Assembly: GCF_009911595.1 (NCBI RefSeq)
Contig: NZ_QWKG01000036.1
Coordinates: forward strand, 1-41,543
Length of the DNA stretch: 41,543 bases
Source of the DNA: Colidextribacter sp. OB.20
GTDB lineage: Bacteria > Bacillota > Clostridia > Oscillospirales > Oscillospiraceae
Direction of reading: 5' to 3'
Below the pieces are notes generated by a model. The model saw only the letters and a list, made by a program, of their open reading frames with translations. It was not told the DNA's origin and ran no database searches. Positions 24,479 to 32,359 of this stretch are shown in pieces (positions within the stretch are counted from its first letter, which is position 1; each line of letters begins with the position of its first letter). Made by a program: the position numbers and the translations under genes.

Positions 24479-24507
24479 ATTGTATCAAGGATCGACAGAT
24501 TTCGCAA
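24479..24507 (-). promoter_or_regulatory. promoter of the toxin-like peptide gene
   Basis: On the minus strand: TTGCGA (24507-24502), 17-bp spacer, TACAAT (24484-24479). Transcription from about 24472 to the T-run near 24285 gives an RNA of about 190 nt. Confidence 0.75.
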
Positions 24508-24517
24508 GCAGAAAGAA

Positions 24518-24545
24518 AACTCCTCACCAAGAAAGGTGAGGAGTT
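24518..24545 (-). terminator. terminator of secG
   Basis: An 11-bp stem (AACTCCTCACC and complement) with a 6-nt loop starts 16 bp after the secG stop; on the minus strand TTCTTTCTG follows. It insulates secG from the toxin-like locus. Confidence 0.85.
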
Positions 24546-24561
24546 CAGCTTTTCGGTATAA

Positions 24562-24798
24562 TCAGATCATGCTGAGAACCAGGGTGATGACAATCCAGAG
24601 GATGGCCACCCACTTGGTCATCTTAGCCAGTTTGGCGTCCAGGCTTTTGGCCTTGTTCTTGGACAGGAAGGTGTCGGCGCCGCCGGCGATGGCCCCGGAC
24701 AGGCCGGCGCTCTTGCCGGACTGGAGCATAACCACGGCGATGACGGCCAGACCGCACAGGACCTGGATGATGGTGAGGACTAAATTTAGTGCATTCAT
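24562..24798 (-). CDS. secG: preprotein translocase subunit SecG
   Basis: A 78-residue protein with two TM helices. The ATG at 24798 (MNALNLVLTIIQVLCG) has AAAGGAA upstream; a longer in-frame start would place the ribosome site inside the gene. Helix 1 is at about 4-24. The family loop LQSGKSAGLSGAIAGGADTF follows, then LSKNKAKSLDAKLAKMTKW and helix 2 at about 58-77. SecG joins SecYE and raises export efficiency by assisting SecA cycling. It has its own promoter (24874-24902) and terminator, a single-gene unit as often seen in Firmicutes. Confidence 0.95.
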   Translation of the reverse strand: MNALNLVLTIIQVLCGLAVIAVVMLQSGKSAGLSGAIAGGADTFLSKNKAKSLDAKLAKMTKWVAILWIVITLVLSMI

Positions 24799-24873
24799 GT
24801 GATTCGTTCCTTTCAAGGCCTCGGGGGCCGCAGATTTACGTTTTCAGCCGGTGAAATTCCGGAAGTACCCAAA

Positions 24874-24902
24874 AGCATACCACAGTTTGTCCGGGAATGC
24901 AA
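24874..24902 (-). promoter_or_regulatory. sigma-A-type promoter of secG
   Basis: On the minus strand: TTGCAT (24902-24897), 17-bp spacer, TATGCT (24879-24874). The leader is about 70 nt. Confidence 0.7.
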
Positions 24903-24910
24903 GGGCTTTT

Positions 24911-24937
24911 CTCCAATTTTCCCGGGAAAATGCGGAG
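24911..24937 (-). terminator. possible terminator or palindrome after rluD
   Basis: CTCC (24911-24914) and GGAG (24934-24937) flank a perfect 16-bp palindrome (ATTTTCCCGGGAAAAT, 24916-24931), directly after the rluD stop. There is no clean T-run, so its role as terminator of the lspA-rluD operon is uncertain. Confidence 0.35.
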
Positions 24938-24939
24938 TC

Positions 24940-25848
24940 TCACCCTCCCAGCCGGTCCAAAACGGCCTGGAACCAGCCGGGCAGGGGACACTCCAGCTCC
25001 ACAGGCTGGCCGGTGGAGGGGTGGACAAACCGCAGCCGCCGGGCGTGGAGGCACTGGCCTGCCAGGCCGGGGACGGGCTTTTTGGCCCCGTACACCGTGT
25101 CCCCCAGGAGCGGGTGGCCGGTGGAGGCCAGATGGACCCGGATCTGGTGGGTGCGGCCTGTCTCCAGCCGGCACTCCACATGGGTGTGCCCCGGATACCG
25201 GGCCAGGACGGACCAGTGGGTAACGGCCTCCCGGCCGTTCCGGCGGTCGATAGACATTCTCTTCCGGTCCACCGGGTGACGGCCGATGGGGGCGTCCACC
25301 GTGCCCCTGTCCTCCCGGAAATTTCCCACCGCCACCGCCTCATAGGTCCGGGCCAGGCTGTGATCCTGGAGCTGGGCGGCCAGGGCCAGGTGGGCCTGGT
25401 CATTCTTGGCGGCGATGATAAGGCCGGAGGTGTCCCGGTCGATGCGGTGGACGATGCCCGGCCGCAGCTGGCCATTGATTCCGGACAGTGAAGCTCCGCA
25501 GTGATATAACAGGGCGTTGACCAGAGTGCCGTCCGGGTGGCCCGGCGCGGGGTGGACCACCAGCCCCGCCGGCTTGTTCACCACGATCACGTCTCCATCC
25601 TCATAGACCACGTCCAGGGGGATGGGCTGGGGAAGCACATCAATGGGCTCCGGGTCTGGGAGGGAGACCGTCAGCGCCTGGCCGAGGCTGGGCCTGTCGT
25701 TCTTCCGCGCCGTCCTGCCGTTCAGAAGGACCGCCCCCCGCTCCAGCAGCTTCTGGGCCCCGGAGCGGGTCAGGCCGGGGACAGACCGGGCCAGGAAGGC
25801 GTCCAGCCGCTCGCCAGGGCGGTCAGTGGTCAGGGTCAGTGTTGTCAT
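24940..25848 (-). CDS. rluD: RluD-type 23S rRNA pseudouridine synthase
   Basis: A 302-residue enzyme. The ATG at 25848 (MTTLTLTTDRPGERLDAFL) has GAGGAAG at about 6 bp and lies inside the 3' end of lspA (26-bp overlap), so translation is coupled. An S4 RNA-binding domain is at about residues 10-70 (RLDAFLARSVPGLTRSGAQK). The catalytic domain has VVNKPAGLVVHP, the active-site block GIVHRIDRDTSGLIIAAKND with the nucleophilic Asp, and RLETGRTHQIRVHLA. It converts uridines in helix 69 or similar sites of rRNA to pseudouridine. lspA-rluD adjacency is typical of Firmicutes. The exact target (RluD versus other RluA-family) is not proven by sequence. Confidence 0.93.
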   Translation of the reverse strand: MTTLTLTTDRPGERLDAFLARSVPGLTRSGAQKLLERGAVLLNGRTARKNDRPSLGQALTVSLPDPEPIDVLPQPIPLDVVYEDGDVIVVNKPAGLVVHPAPGHPDGTLVNALLYHCGASLSGINGQLRPGIVHRIDRDTSGLIIAAKNDQAHLALAAQLQDHSLARTYEAVAVGNFREDRGTVDAPIGRHPVDRKRMSIDRRNGREAVTHWSVLARYPGHTHVECRLETGRTHQIRVHLASTGHPLLGDTVYGAKKPVPGLAGQCLHARRLRFVHPSTGQPVELECPLPGWFQAVLDRLGG

Positions 25849-26305
25849 CGGGCTTCCTCTCATACTTGTCCCACAGGAACAGATAGTAAATTCCCGCGGC
25901 GATGCCCCCGGTCACCACGCAGATGTCCGCCACGTTGAACACGGCGAAGTGCATGAACAGCACGTTGAACATGTCCACCACAAACCCCCGGAGGGCCCGG
26001 TCGATAAGGTTGCCCACCGCCCCCGCCAGCAGCAGGGTGAGGGCCAGCTTGCCGAAGGGGTGGTGGAAGAAGCTCTTCCACAGGGCCAGGGCCAGCAGCG
26101 CCGACATGACCAGGGACACCAGAGCCAGGATCCAGGTGTGCTCCGAGAAGATGGAGAAGGCCGCCCCGGTGTTGGTCACATAGGTCAGCTCCAGAATGCA
26201 GGGGATAAAGGGGACGTGTCCCCCCAGGGGGATGTTGGTCATCACCAGATATTTCACGATTTGGTCCGCGACAACCAGGGCCGCGGCAATAGCTGCATAG
26301 ATCAT
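25823..26305 (-). CDS. lspA: lipoprotein signal peptidase (signal peptidase II)
   Basis: A 160-residue membrane aspartyl protease that removes signal peptides of diacylglyceryl-modified prolipoproteins, such as the TAXI receptor in this window. ATG at 26305 with AAGGAG at 9 bp. Four TM helices are visible. Conserved boxes: DQIVKYLV near the start, VTNTGAAFSI, GAVGNLIDRALRGFVVDMF (first catalytic Asp), and FAVFNVADICVVTG (second catalytic Asp). The C-terminus is a short charged tail (KYERKPDDNTDPDH). It lies 16 bp after the helicase-loader gene and overlaps rluD, so the four genes form one operon. Confidence 0.97.
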   Translation of the reverse strand: MIYAAIAAALVVADQIVKYLVMTNIPLGGHVPFIPCILELTYVTNTGAAFSIFSEHTWILALVSLVMSALLALALWKSFFHHPFGKLALTLLLAGAVGNLIDRALRGFVVDMFNVLFMHFAVFNVADICVVTGGIAAGIYYLFLWDKYERKPDDNTDPDH

Positions 26306-26321
26306 GGATGCATTCTCCTTT

Positions 26322-27326
26322 TCACAGCCGGTTCTTTTTCAGCAGGCGGATATCGTCGCCAAAGAACTCCAGCGTGTGGTACTCCCCGTCCAGGCGGGAG
26401 GCGATCTGAGGGGCGTAGCGCTGGGCCGCCTCCCCGATGGACAGGTTGGAGGAGATCACGGTGTGCCTCTCCCCCACCAGCCGGGTGTTGATGACCTCAT
26501 AGAGGGCGGACTGGGTAAACTGGGTGGTCAGCTCGCTGCCCAGGTCATCCAGGATCAGCAGGTCGCAGTTGAGATAGCGCCGGGTCTCGTCCCGGGCATC
26601 CAGGCCGTCCCGGCTGTCCCGGAGGAATTTTCGGGCCTCGAACTGACTGAAAATATTCACAGCCGTATCATAGACCACTGAAAAGCCGCTTTCCGATACG
26701 GCCCGGGCGATGCAGGCGGACAGGAAGGTCTTGCCCAGCCCCGGCGCGCCGGAGAGAAGCAGGTTTTTGATGGCGACGCGGCCAAATTTGGTGGCGTAAT
26801 TCCAGCAGATATTAAAGTTCTGCTCCATATTCTCCCGGGGGGAGATTCCCTGGCCCGGATAGATGGCCTGACTGTAGTAATCAATGCGGAATGTGTCGAA
26901 GGACTGCTCTCCCAGGTTCAGCAGCTTGGAGAGCTCCCTGATCTGCTCCTGAGCGCACAGCTGCTTCAGGCAGCGGCACATTTTGGCCCCCTGCCAGCCT
27001 GTGTCCCGGCACAGGGGACAGGCGGGCCTGTCATCCAGCGCGTCCTCGGGCAGGCCCAGCCCTCCCAGCAGGACGGCCCGCTCCTGTTGGAGCTCCTGAT
27101 TTTCCCTCCGCACCGACTGAACGGCGGCCACCGGGTCCCCGCCCTGGCGGAGGGCGGCGGCCACCAGTCCGGCCATGGTGCCCCGAAGCCGGCGGTCCAG
27201 CTGCTCCAGCCGGGGCTCCCTTTCATAGGCCTCCAGGCGCAGGCGGTCGGTCCGTTCCCGGCGTTGGCGGGACTGGTCCTCCAGCCGCTGGGAGGCCCGG
27301 CGCAGCACATTGGCGTCATAGGGCAT
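26322..27326 (-). CDS. DnaC/DnaI-like replicative helicase loader ATPase
   Basis: A 334-residue AAA+ protein. ATG at 27326, 1 bp after the DnaD-like gene's stop, with AGGAGGGG at 7 bp. The N-terminal half (1-100) is a charged coiled-coil region. A Cys cluster at about 103-125 (CPLCRDTGWQGAKMCRC) looks like the zinc-binding part of DnaI-type loaders. The ATPase domain has Walker A GAPGLGKTF, sensor and Walker B CDLLILDDLGSE, and SSNLSIGEAAQRYAPQIASR with the sensor-2/arginine-finger region. It should load the DnaB-type replicative helicase at the origin or at stalled forks. Pairing with a DnaD-domain gene is the usual Firmicutes replication-initiation arrangement. No symbol is given because dnaC and dnaI names are used inconsistently. 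Confidence 0.92.
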   Translation of the reverse strand: MPYDANVLRRASQRLEDQSRQRRERTDRLRLEAYEREPRLEQLDRRLRGTMAGLVAAALRQGGDPVAAVQSVRRENQELQQERAVLLGGLGLPEDALDDRPACPLCRDTGWQGAKMCRCLKQLCAQEQIRELSKLLNLGEQSFDTFRIDYYSQAIYPGQGISPRENMEQNFNICWNYATKFGRVAIKNLLLSGAPGLGKTFLSACIARAVSESGFSVVYDTAVNIFSQFEARKFLRDSRDGLDARDETRRYLNCDLLILDDLGSELTTQFTQSALYEVINTRLVGERHTVISSNLSIGEAAQRYAPQIASRLDGEYHTLEFFGDDIRLLKKNRL

Positions 27327-27327
27327 G

Positions 27328-28275
27328 TCAATTCCCCTCCTGTTTCATCTGTTCCATCAGGCGGCGGGTGCGCTCCACGTTCTCCCGGGCCCGCCGCTCC
27401 TGGTCGGCGGAGGGGGGCGCGGAGGGCTTCTGTCCCGCCCGGATGGGCCGGGGGTCCCGGTCCCCCGCCCGGACGGCGGCGGCGGTGTGCAGCCCCTTTT
27501 CGTGCCAGCGGCGGAGAATGCCGTTCATATAGCCCCAGTCCATAGACTGCTTCTTCAAAACGGTGCGCTCATAGGCCAGGCGGATGGCCTCATCGTCAAA
27601 GCCCAGGTCATCCCAGGCGGCGATGTAGTCCTTCTCCCGCTGAACCAGGGGGCGGGGGGGAATGTCCAGCAGGCGGAGCACCGTCCCCTCCCGGGAGCGC
27701 AGGCGGGTGAGGCGGGCGATGTGCTCCTCCGCCCGCTCTATGGTGTCGATGCCTATGCGGGCCCAGGCCGCCCCCTGCTTCTCAATCTGGGACAGAAAGG
27801 GCCTCCGGCCGGGGCCGTATTTCCGGGTGACCTCCTCGGTGCACCAGCCCACCAGCATAAGGATGACCTCGGCGGGGAGGGCCCGGTGGTCATAGAGGGT
27901 ATACAGCCGCCGCAGGTCGGCGGCGGACAGCCGCTTGCCCAGCCGCCGCTCCACCTCGTCCACCAGAGCGGGGAAGGTGGAGCTCTTGTCTGCCAGGGCC
28001 TGGGTGATGTCCTCGGTGGTGTATTCGGGGGCGGGGGCCTCCTGGACGGGGGGCTCAGGAGCGGGAAGGGGAGCGTCGGGGGCCAGCCCCTGGGCCCGCA
28101 GCTGGTCCAGTGCGGCCTGAATCCGCCCCTCCGGCCAGCGCAGACCCTCCAGAGAGCCCCGCCGCAGCAGCTGGAGATAGAGCAGAGCGGCGTCGCCGCT
28201 GTCCAGCCTGAGAAGCCGGTCCGCCGCCTGGGCGGTCATGGCCAGCACCTGGCCGGGTAAAAATGGCTGGGCCAT
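27328..28275 (-). CDS. DnaD-domain replication initiation protein (DnaB/DnaD-like)
   Basis: A 315-residue protein, ATG at 28275 after GGGGAGGGG. Residues ~10-65 look like a small winged-helix part. A Pro/Ala/Glu linker is at 66-82. Two DnaD-type helical modules follow: about 85-160 (LSAADLRRLYTLYDHRALPA) and about 205-265, the latter ending with the signature YMNGILRRWHEKGLHT (YxxxIxxxWxxxG). The C-terminus is basic and Arg/Glu-rich. DnaD/DnaB proteins remodel DNA at oriC and recruit the helicase loader, here encoded 1 bp downstream. It is the first gene of the operon, with a promoter at 28311-28339. It is divergent from zapA. Confidence 0.9.
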   Translation of the reverse strand: MAQPFLPGQVLAMTAQAADRLLRLDSGDAALLYLQLLRRGSLEGLRWPEGRIQAALDQLRAQGLAPDAPLPAPEPPVQEAPAPEYTTEDITQALADKSSTFPALVDEVERRLGKRLSAADLRRLYTLYDHRALPAEVILMLVGWCTEEVTRKYGPGRRPFLSQIEKQGAAWARIGIDTIERAEEHIARLTRLRSREGTVLRLLDIPPRPLVQREKDYIAAWDDLGFDDEAIRLAYERTVLKKQSMDWGYMNGILRRWHEKGLHTAAAVRAGDRDPRPIRAGQKPSAPPSADQERRARENVERTRRLMEQMKQEGN

Positions 28276-28310
28276 CCGCGCCCCTCCCCTTCGACAGTCG
28301 TTGTTCCCCT

Positions 28311-28339
28311 ATTCTACAACAAAATCGGCCCAGCGTAAA
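28311..28339 (-). promoter_or_regulatory. promoter of the dnaD-like/loader/lspA/rluD operon
   Basis: On the minus strand: TTTACG (28339-28334), 17-bp spacer, TAGAAT (28316-28311), about 35 bp before the ATG. Confidence 0.65.
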
Positions 28340-28389
28340 CAGGGAAATTATCAAGACGGAAGTTCTTCAAAAATTCATGGAATATTTAT

Positions 28390-28418
28390 TTTCCAAATGG
28401 GGCGTAATGTGATATAAT
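28390..28418 (+). promoter_or_regulatory. promoter of zapA
   Basis: TTTCCA (28390-28395), 17-bp spacer and perfect TATAAT (28413-28418), about 60 bp before the ATG at 28481. Confidence 0.65.
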
Positions 28419-28480
28419 TTCTCTATCTATATAAAAAACTGGGGGAGTATACCCAAAAACGCACGGGGGAGGAAGCACAG

Positions 28481-28795
28481 ATGATAAACAGAATCGTGGT
28501 GACCATCGGCGGAAGGGACTATACCATGGTGGCGGCGGAAAATGAGGACTATGTCCGCCGGTGCGCCGAGCTGGTGAACCAGCAGCTCCAGGAGGTCCTG
28601 CGGGACGGCCGGCTGTCCCAGGCGGACGGGGCGGTGCTGGCGGCCATGAACGTGGCCGACATGCTTTTGAAGGAGCAGGAGGCCTCGGAAAATCTCCGCC
28701 GCCAGGTGAAGGAAAACCTGGAGGAGGCCAACAGCCTGAAGCTGGAGCTGTCTGAGGCCAAGCGGGAGATTTTTAAGCTGGGGACGAAGAAATAG
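28481..28795 (+). CDS. zapA: cell division protein ZapA
   Basis: A 104-residue cytosolic protein, ATG after GGGAGGAAG. The N-terminal globular part (MINRIVVTIGGRDYTMVA, NEDYVRRCAELVNQQL) and the C-terminal coiled coil (about 58-100) match ZapA. It cross-links FtsZ filaments at the division site and promotes Z-ring stability. It has its own promoter. A family A repeat fills most of the gap to the U32 gene, which is a frequent neighbour of zapA in Firmicutes. Confidence 0.92.
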   Translation: MINRIVVTIGGRDYTMVAAENEDYVRRCAELVNQQLQEVLRDGRLSQADGAVLAAMNVADMLLKEQEASENLRRQVKENLEEANSLKLELSEAKREIFKLGTKK

Positions 28796-28823
28796 GAGTT
28801 CTATCAATACATCGCGGGGCGTT

Positions 28824-28894
28824 TGCAGGGGCGGATATCATCCGCCCGCTTAGACGCGTCCGGCCGACACGGGCGGATGATATCCGACCTTGCA
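28824..28894. repeat. family A repeat between zapA and the U32 gene
   Basis: A 71-bp element starting TGCAGGGGCGG and ending CCTTGCA. Its arms CGGATATCATCCGCCCG (28832-28848) and CGGGCGGATGATATCCG (28870-28886) are perfect inverted copies, and each arm is itself palindromic. It ends 29 bp before the U32 ATG. Confidence 0.85.
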
Positions 28895-28922
28895 TCCATT
28901 TTTCAGGGGAGGTCACGCTCCA

Positions 28923-31007
28923 ATGCTTGAATTACTTGCCCCCGCCGGGTCCGCGGAAGCGGTGACTGCCGCAGTCCAGAGCGGGGCGGACGCCGTCTAT
29001 TTTGGATATGGAGATTTCAACGCCCGCCGCAACGCCAGGAACTTTACCCGGGAGGAGGCCGCGGCGGCGGTTTCTTACTGCCACCGCCGGGGATGCAAGG
29101 TCTATCTCACCCTGAACACCCTGCTCACCGACCGGGAGCTGCCCGGGGCGGCGGAGCTGGCCGCCCACGCCAGCGGCATCGGCATCGACGGGGTGATTGT
29201 CCAGGACCTGGGGGTGGTGAGGATACTCCGCCAGTTCCTCCCCGACCTGCCCATCCACGGCTCCACCCAGATGACCGTCCACTCCCTGGACGGGGTGAAG
29301 CTGTGCGCCGGCTTGGGGATGACCCGGGTAGTTCTCAGCCGGGAGCTGAGCCGGGACCAGATCGCCTACATCTGCCAGCACAGCCCCATTGAGATCGAGG
29401 TCTTTGGACACGGGGCCCTGTGCATGTGCTGGTCGGGGCAGTGTTTCTTCTCCAGCGTCATTGGCGGGCGCAGCGGCAACCGGGGACTGTGCGCCCAGCC
29501 CTGCCGGCTGAACTACGGCTGGAACGGAAAGGCGGACGAGTACCCCCTGTCCTTGCGGGACCTGTCCCTGGCGGGACATTTGAGGGAGCTCCAGGATATG
29601 GGGGTGGCGTGCCTCAAGCTGGAGGGCAGGATGAAGCGGCCCGAGTATGTGGCCATTGTCACCGGGGTCTACGCCCGGGCCCTCCGGGAGGGGCGGGAGC
29701 CCAACCCCGGGGAGCTGGATATGCTGCGCCAGGCCTTCTCCCGCCAGGGCTTTACCGACGGCTACTACATGGACCAGAAGGGTCCAGATATGTTCGGCAC
29801 CCGACAGGAGGAGAAGGAGCCGAAGGAGCTCTACGCCCAGGCCCGGGCCAGCTATGAGAGCGGGGAGAACCGGAAGGAGCCGGTGCGCATCTTTGCCCTG
29901 ATCCAGCCCGGCGAGCCGGCCCGGGCGGCGGTTCAGGACCGGCAGGGCCGGGTGGCCAGCGTGGAGGGGCCCGTGCCGGAGGAGGCCCGGAACGTCCCGC
30001 TCACCAGGGAGAAGGTGGAGAGCCAGCTCGCCCGCACCGGGGGCACCCCCTTCGGCTGCGAGAAGGCCACCGCCAAGGTAGCGGAGGGCCTGTCCCTGCC
30101 CCTGTCCGCCCTCAACGACATGCGCCGCCGCTGCCTGGAGGAGCTGATGAGGCAGCGGGACGAGGTCCCCCAGCGGCGGCAGACCCCCTATCAGCCCGGG
30201 GTGCGCTATGAAAACCCCTCGGAGCCGCCTGTATTTACTGTCTCCCTGCGGACAGCGGGACAGCTGAGCGCGGAGCTGCTGCGCCTGAAGCCCGCCCTGC
30301 TCTATCTCCCCGCCGGGGAGCTGGCCGCCCGCCCCGACGCGGGGGAGCGCTGCCGGCAGGCGGGGGTATCCCTGGCCGTCTCTCTGCCCCGGATCTGCAC
30401 CGACCGGGAGCTGCCCCAGCTGGAGCGGGACCTGGTGGCCGCGAAGGAGCTGGGGGTGACCGAGGCCCTGGCCGGGACCTGGGGGGGCGTCCAGCGGGCC
30501 ATGCGGCTGGGCTTCCAGGTCCGGGGGGACTACGGCCTGGGGGTGTATAACAGCCAGACCATGAAGGAGCTGCGGCGGCTGGGCCTGCTGTCCGCCACTG
30601 TGTCCTTTGAGCTGAAATTCCCCCAGATTCGGGACATCTCCAAGGCCATTCCCACTGAATTTATTGCTTACGGCCGCCTGCCCCTGATGATTACCGAGAA
30701 CTGCATCATCTATAATCACTGCGGCCGGCACACCTGCGGCAACGTGAACCTGCTCACCGACCGGAAGGGGGAGCGGTTCCCGGTGGTGAAGGCCTGGGGC
30801 TGCCGGAACGAGATCTTCAACAGCCGGAAGGTCTTTCTGGCGGACAAGCAGAGGGACTGGAAGGAGCTGGGCCTGTGGGGCGCCCGGCTGATGTTCACCA
30901 CCGAGAACGCCATTGAGTGCGCCCAGGTGCTGGAGCGGTACTTAAATCAGGGCAAATACCAGCCCAACGACTTTACCCGCGGGCTGTACTATCGGGGCGC
31001 GGAGTAG
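28923..31007 (+). CDS. U32-family protein with DUF3656 (RlhA-like)
   Basis: A 694-residue protein. The ATG at 28923 (MLELLAPAGSAEAVTAAVQ) has GGGGAGGT at about 9 bp; an in-frame ATG at 28890 lies in the repeat. The U32 core is a TIM-like barrel with YFGYGDFNARRNARNFT, a Cys-rich cluster (CMCWSGQCFFSSVIGGRSGN, CAQPCRLNYG), and KLEGRMKRPEYVAIVTG, the family signature. A middle DUF3656-like region and a second barrel half (about 430-690) contain CIIYNHCGRHTC. E. coli RlhA of this type hydroxylates C2501 of 23S rRNA with help from iron-sulfur and prephenate-dependent factors; older annotation calls it a collagenase-like peptidase. RNA modification is the more likely role. The stop TAG runs into a family C repeat. 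Confidence 0.88.
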   Translation: MLELLAPAGSAEAVTAAVQSGADAVYFGYGDFNARRNARNFTREEAAAAVSYCHRRGCKVYLTLNTLLTDRELPGAAELAAHASGIGIDGVIVQDLGVVRILRQFLPDLPIHGSTQMTVHSLDGVKLCAGLGMTRVVLSRELSRDQIAYICQHSPIEIEVFGHGALCMCWSGQCFFSSVIGGRSGNRGLCAQPCRLNYGWNGKADEYPLSLRDLSLAGHLRELQDMGVACLKLEGRMKRPEYVAIVTGVYARALREGREPNPGELDMLRQAFSRQGFTDGYYMDQKGPDMFGTRQEEKEPKELYAQARASYESGENRKEPVRIFALIQPGEPARAAVQDRQGRVASVEGPVPEEARNVPLTREKVESQLARTGGTPFGCEKATAKVAEGLSLPLSALNDMRRRCLEELMRQRDEVPQRRQTPYQPGVRYENPSEPPVFTVSLRTAGQLSAELLRLKPALLYLPAGELAARPDAGERCRQAGVSLAVSLPRICTDRELPQLERDLVAAKELGVTEALAGTWGGVQRAMRLGFQVRGDYGLGVYNSQTMKELRRLGLLSATVSFELKFPQIRDISKAIPTEFIAYGRLPLMITENCIIYNHCGRHTCGNVNLLTDRKGERFPVVKAWGCRNEIFNSRKVFLADKQRDWKELGLWGARLMFTTENAIECAQVLERYLNQGKYQPNDFTRGLYYRGAE

Positions 31008-31016
31008 GGGATAAAG

Positions 31017-31147
31017 GACCCCCTTCACGAAGGGGGCTGTCAGCGAAGCTGACCGGGGGATTTTCTAAAAGATATGTGTGTTTCGATGGGGAACCCTCCG
31101 TCATTTGCTTCGCAAATGCCACCTCTCTTTGCGAAGGGAGGCTTTGC
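31017..31147. repeat. family C composite palindromic repeat
   Basis: Left module: CCCCCTTC...GAAGGGGG, then GCTGTCAGCGAAGCTGACCG. Right module: CCCTCCGTCATTTGCTTCGC, a mirror AAATGCCACC, then CTTTGCGAAGGGAGGCTTTG. It lies between the U32 stop and the luxE-like start and matches the copy at 36755-36940 in layout and in the CTCCGTCA, GCCACCTC and GGAGGCTTT blocks. Confidence 0.8.
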
Positions 31148-31172
31148 TCCATGACCGGAAGGAGGTGTGTCT

Positions 31173-32297
31173 GTGCTCAGCCGTCAAAAACTGTTCTGGC
31201 TCAGCCGGCCCTACGACCTGCCTGGCTCGGATGGGCGCTTCCTCCGGGCGGTGCGGGACAGCTGCGCCTACCACATCAAACACTGCCCCGCATACCGGCG
31301 CATTTGTGAGGCGGAGGGCTTTTCCCCCGGCTGCCTGAACAGGATAGACGACCTGGAGAAAATCCCCGTCCTGCCCACTCTGTTTTTCAAGCGGCATCAC
31401 GTCTCCTCCATGCCCGCCTGGCGGCAGGCGTTCCAGGTGACCTCCTCGGGGACCAGCGGCAGCTTCAGCCGGGTGGGCTTTGACTGGGGCTGTATTTTCG
31501 CCGAGGTCCCCATGGTGCTGCGGCTGGGCTTTTATCACAGGCTGGTTTCCCCCAGGCCCGCCCATTATGTTGTCCTGGGCTATAAGCCGGGCAGGCAGGA
31601 CAAGATGGGGGTGGCCCGGACCATGTTCGGCCTGACCCACTTTGCCCCGCCCCTGACCCGGAGCTACGCCCTGGAGTGGAGGGACGGAAGCTATGTCCCC
31701 GACCTGGAGGGGGCGGTGAGGCGGCTGAGGGGGCTGGAGAAATCCCTCTTCCCCACCCGGATTGTGGCCTTCCCCTCCTACCTCTGGTTCGGGATGAGGC
31801 GGCTGGAGGAGCTGGGGCTTTCGGTCAGGCTCCCCAGGGGCTCCCGGGTCCTCCTGGCCGGGGGCTGGAAGCAGCACTACGCCCAGGAGGTGGACAAGGG
31901 CACCCTCTATGCCCTGGCGGAGAGGGTGCTGGGGATTGGAGAGGAGCACATCCACGAATTTTTCGGGGCGGTGGAGCACCCGGTTTTCTTCAACTCCTGC
32001 CAAAACCACCGCTTCCACGTCCCGGCCTACGCCCGGGTCATCATCCGGGATGTGCGCACCTTAAAACCCCTACCAATGGGGGAGGTGGGGCTGGTGAATC
32101 TCATCACTCCTCTTATCAACGCCACCCCGGTGACCAGCGTGATGACCGACGACCTGGGGACCCTCACCCCGGGGGAGGACTGCGGCTGCGGGCTCAGCTC
32201 CCCCGTTCTCACCATCCTGGGCCGGGCGGGGCTGAACGACATCACCACCTGCGCCGCCGGCGCGGCCGAGTTACTAAACCAAACCGGAGCCCAGTGA
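31173..32297 (+). CDS. LuxE-like acyl-protein synthetase
   Basis: A 374-residue enzyme of the LuxE/acyl-protein synthetase family. Start GTG at 31173 with AAGGAGGT at 6 bp; an in-frame GTG at 31167 sits in that site. N-terminal YDLPGSDGRFLRAVRDSCAY and YHIKHCPAYRRIC, then the adenylate-forming P-loop-like TSSGTSGS at residues 90-97. Further on are VLLAGGWKQHY, GVEHPVFF-like FFGAVEHPVFFNSC, and TDDLGTLTPGEDCGCG. In luminous bacteria LuxE activates a fatty acid as acyl-AMP, holds it on a Cys, and hands it to LuxC. The next gene is LuxC-like and overlaps or nearly overlaps, so the two form a fatty-acid reductase pair. No luxA, luxB or luxD is present, so light emission is not suggested. Confidence 0.88.
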   Translation: MLSRQKLFWLSRPYDLPGSDGRFLRAVRDSCAYHIKHCPAYRRICEAEGFSPGCLNRIDDLEKIPVLPTLFFKRHHVSSMPAWRQAFQVTSSGTSGSFSRVGFDWGCIFAEVPMVLRLGFYHRLVSPRPAHYVVLGYKPGRQDKMGVARTMFGLTHFAPPLTRSYALEWRDGSYVPDLEGAVRRLRGLEKSLFPTRIVAFPSYLWFGMRRLEELGLSVRLPRGSRVLLAGGWKQHYAQEVDKGTLYALAERVLGIGEEHIHEFFGAVEHPVFFNSCQNHRFHVPAYARVIIRDVRTLKPLPMGEVGLVNLITPLINATPVTSVMTDDLGTLTPGEDCGCGLSSPVLTILGRAGLNDITTCAAGAAELLNQTGAQ

Positions 32298-32359
32298 AAC
32301 GGGTCCGGTTTGGAGAGGAGGAGCAAGGGAATGGAGCGAATCATGATTTTGAAAAAATC

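Noticed and set aside
28820-28900. CRISPR-like or riboswitch reading of the palindromic repeats
   Set aside because: Copies are dispersed, differ in length and lack regular spacers; no cas genes and no conserved riboswitch core were seen.
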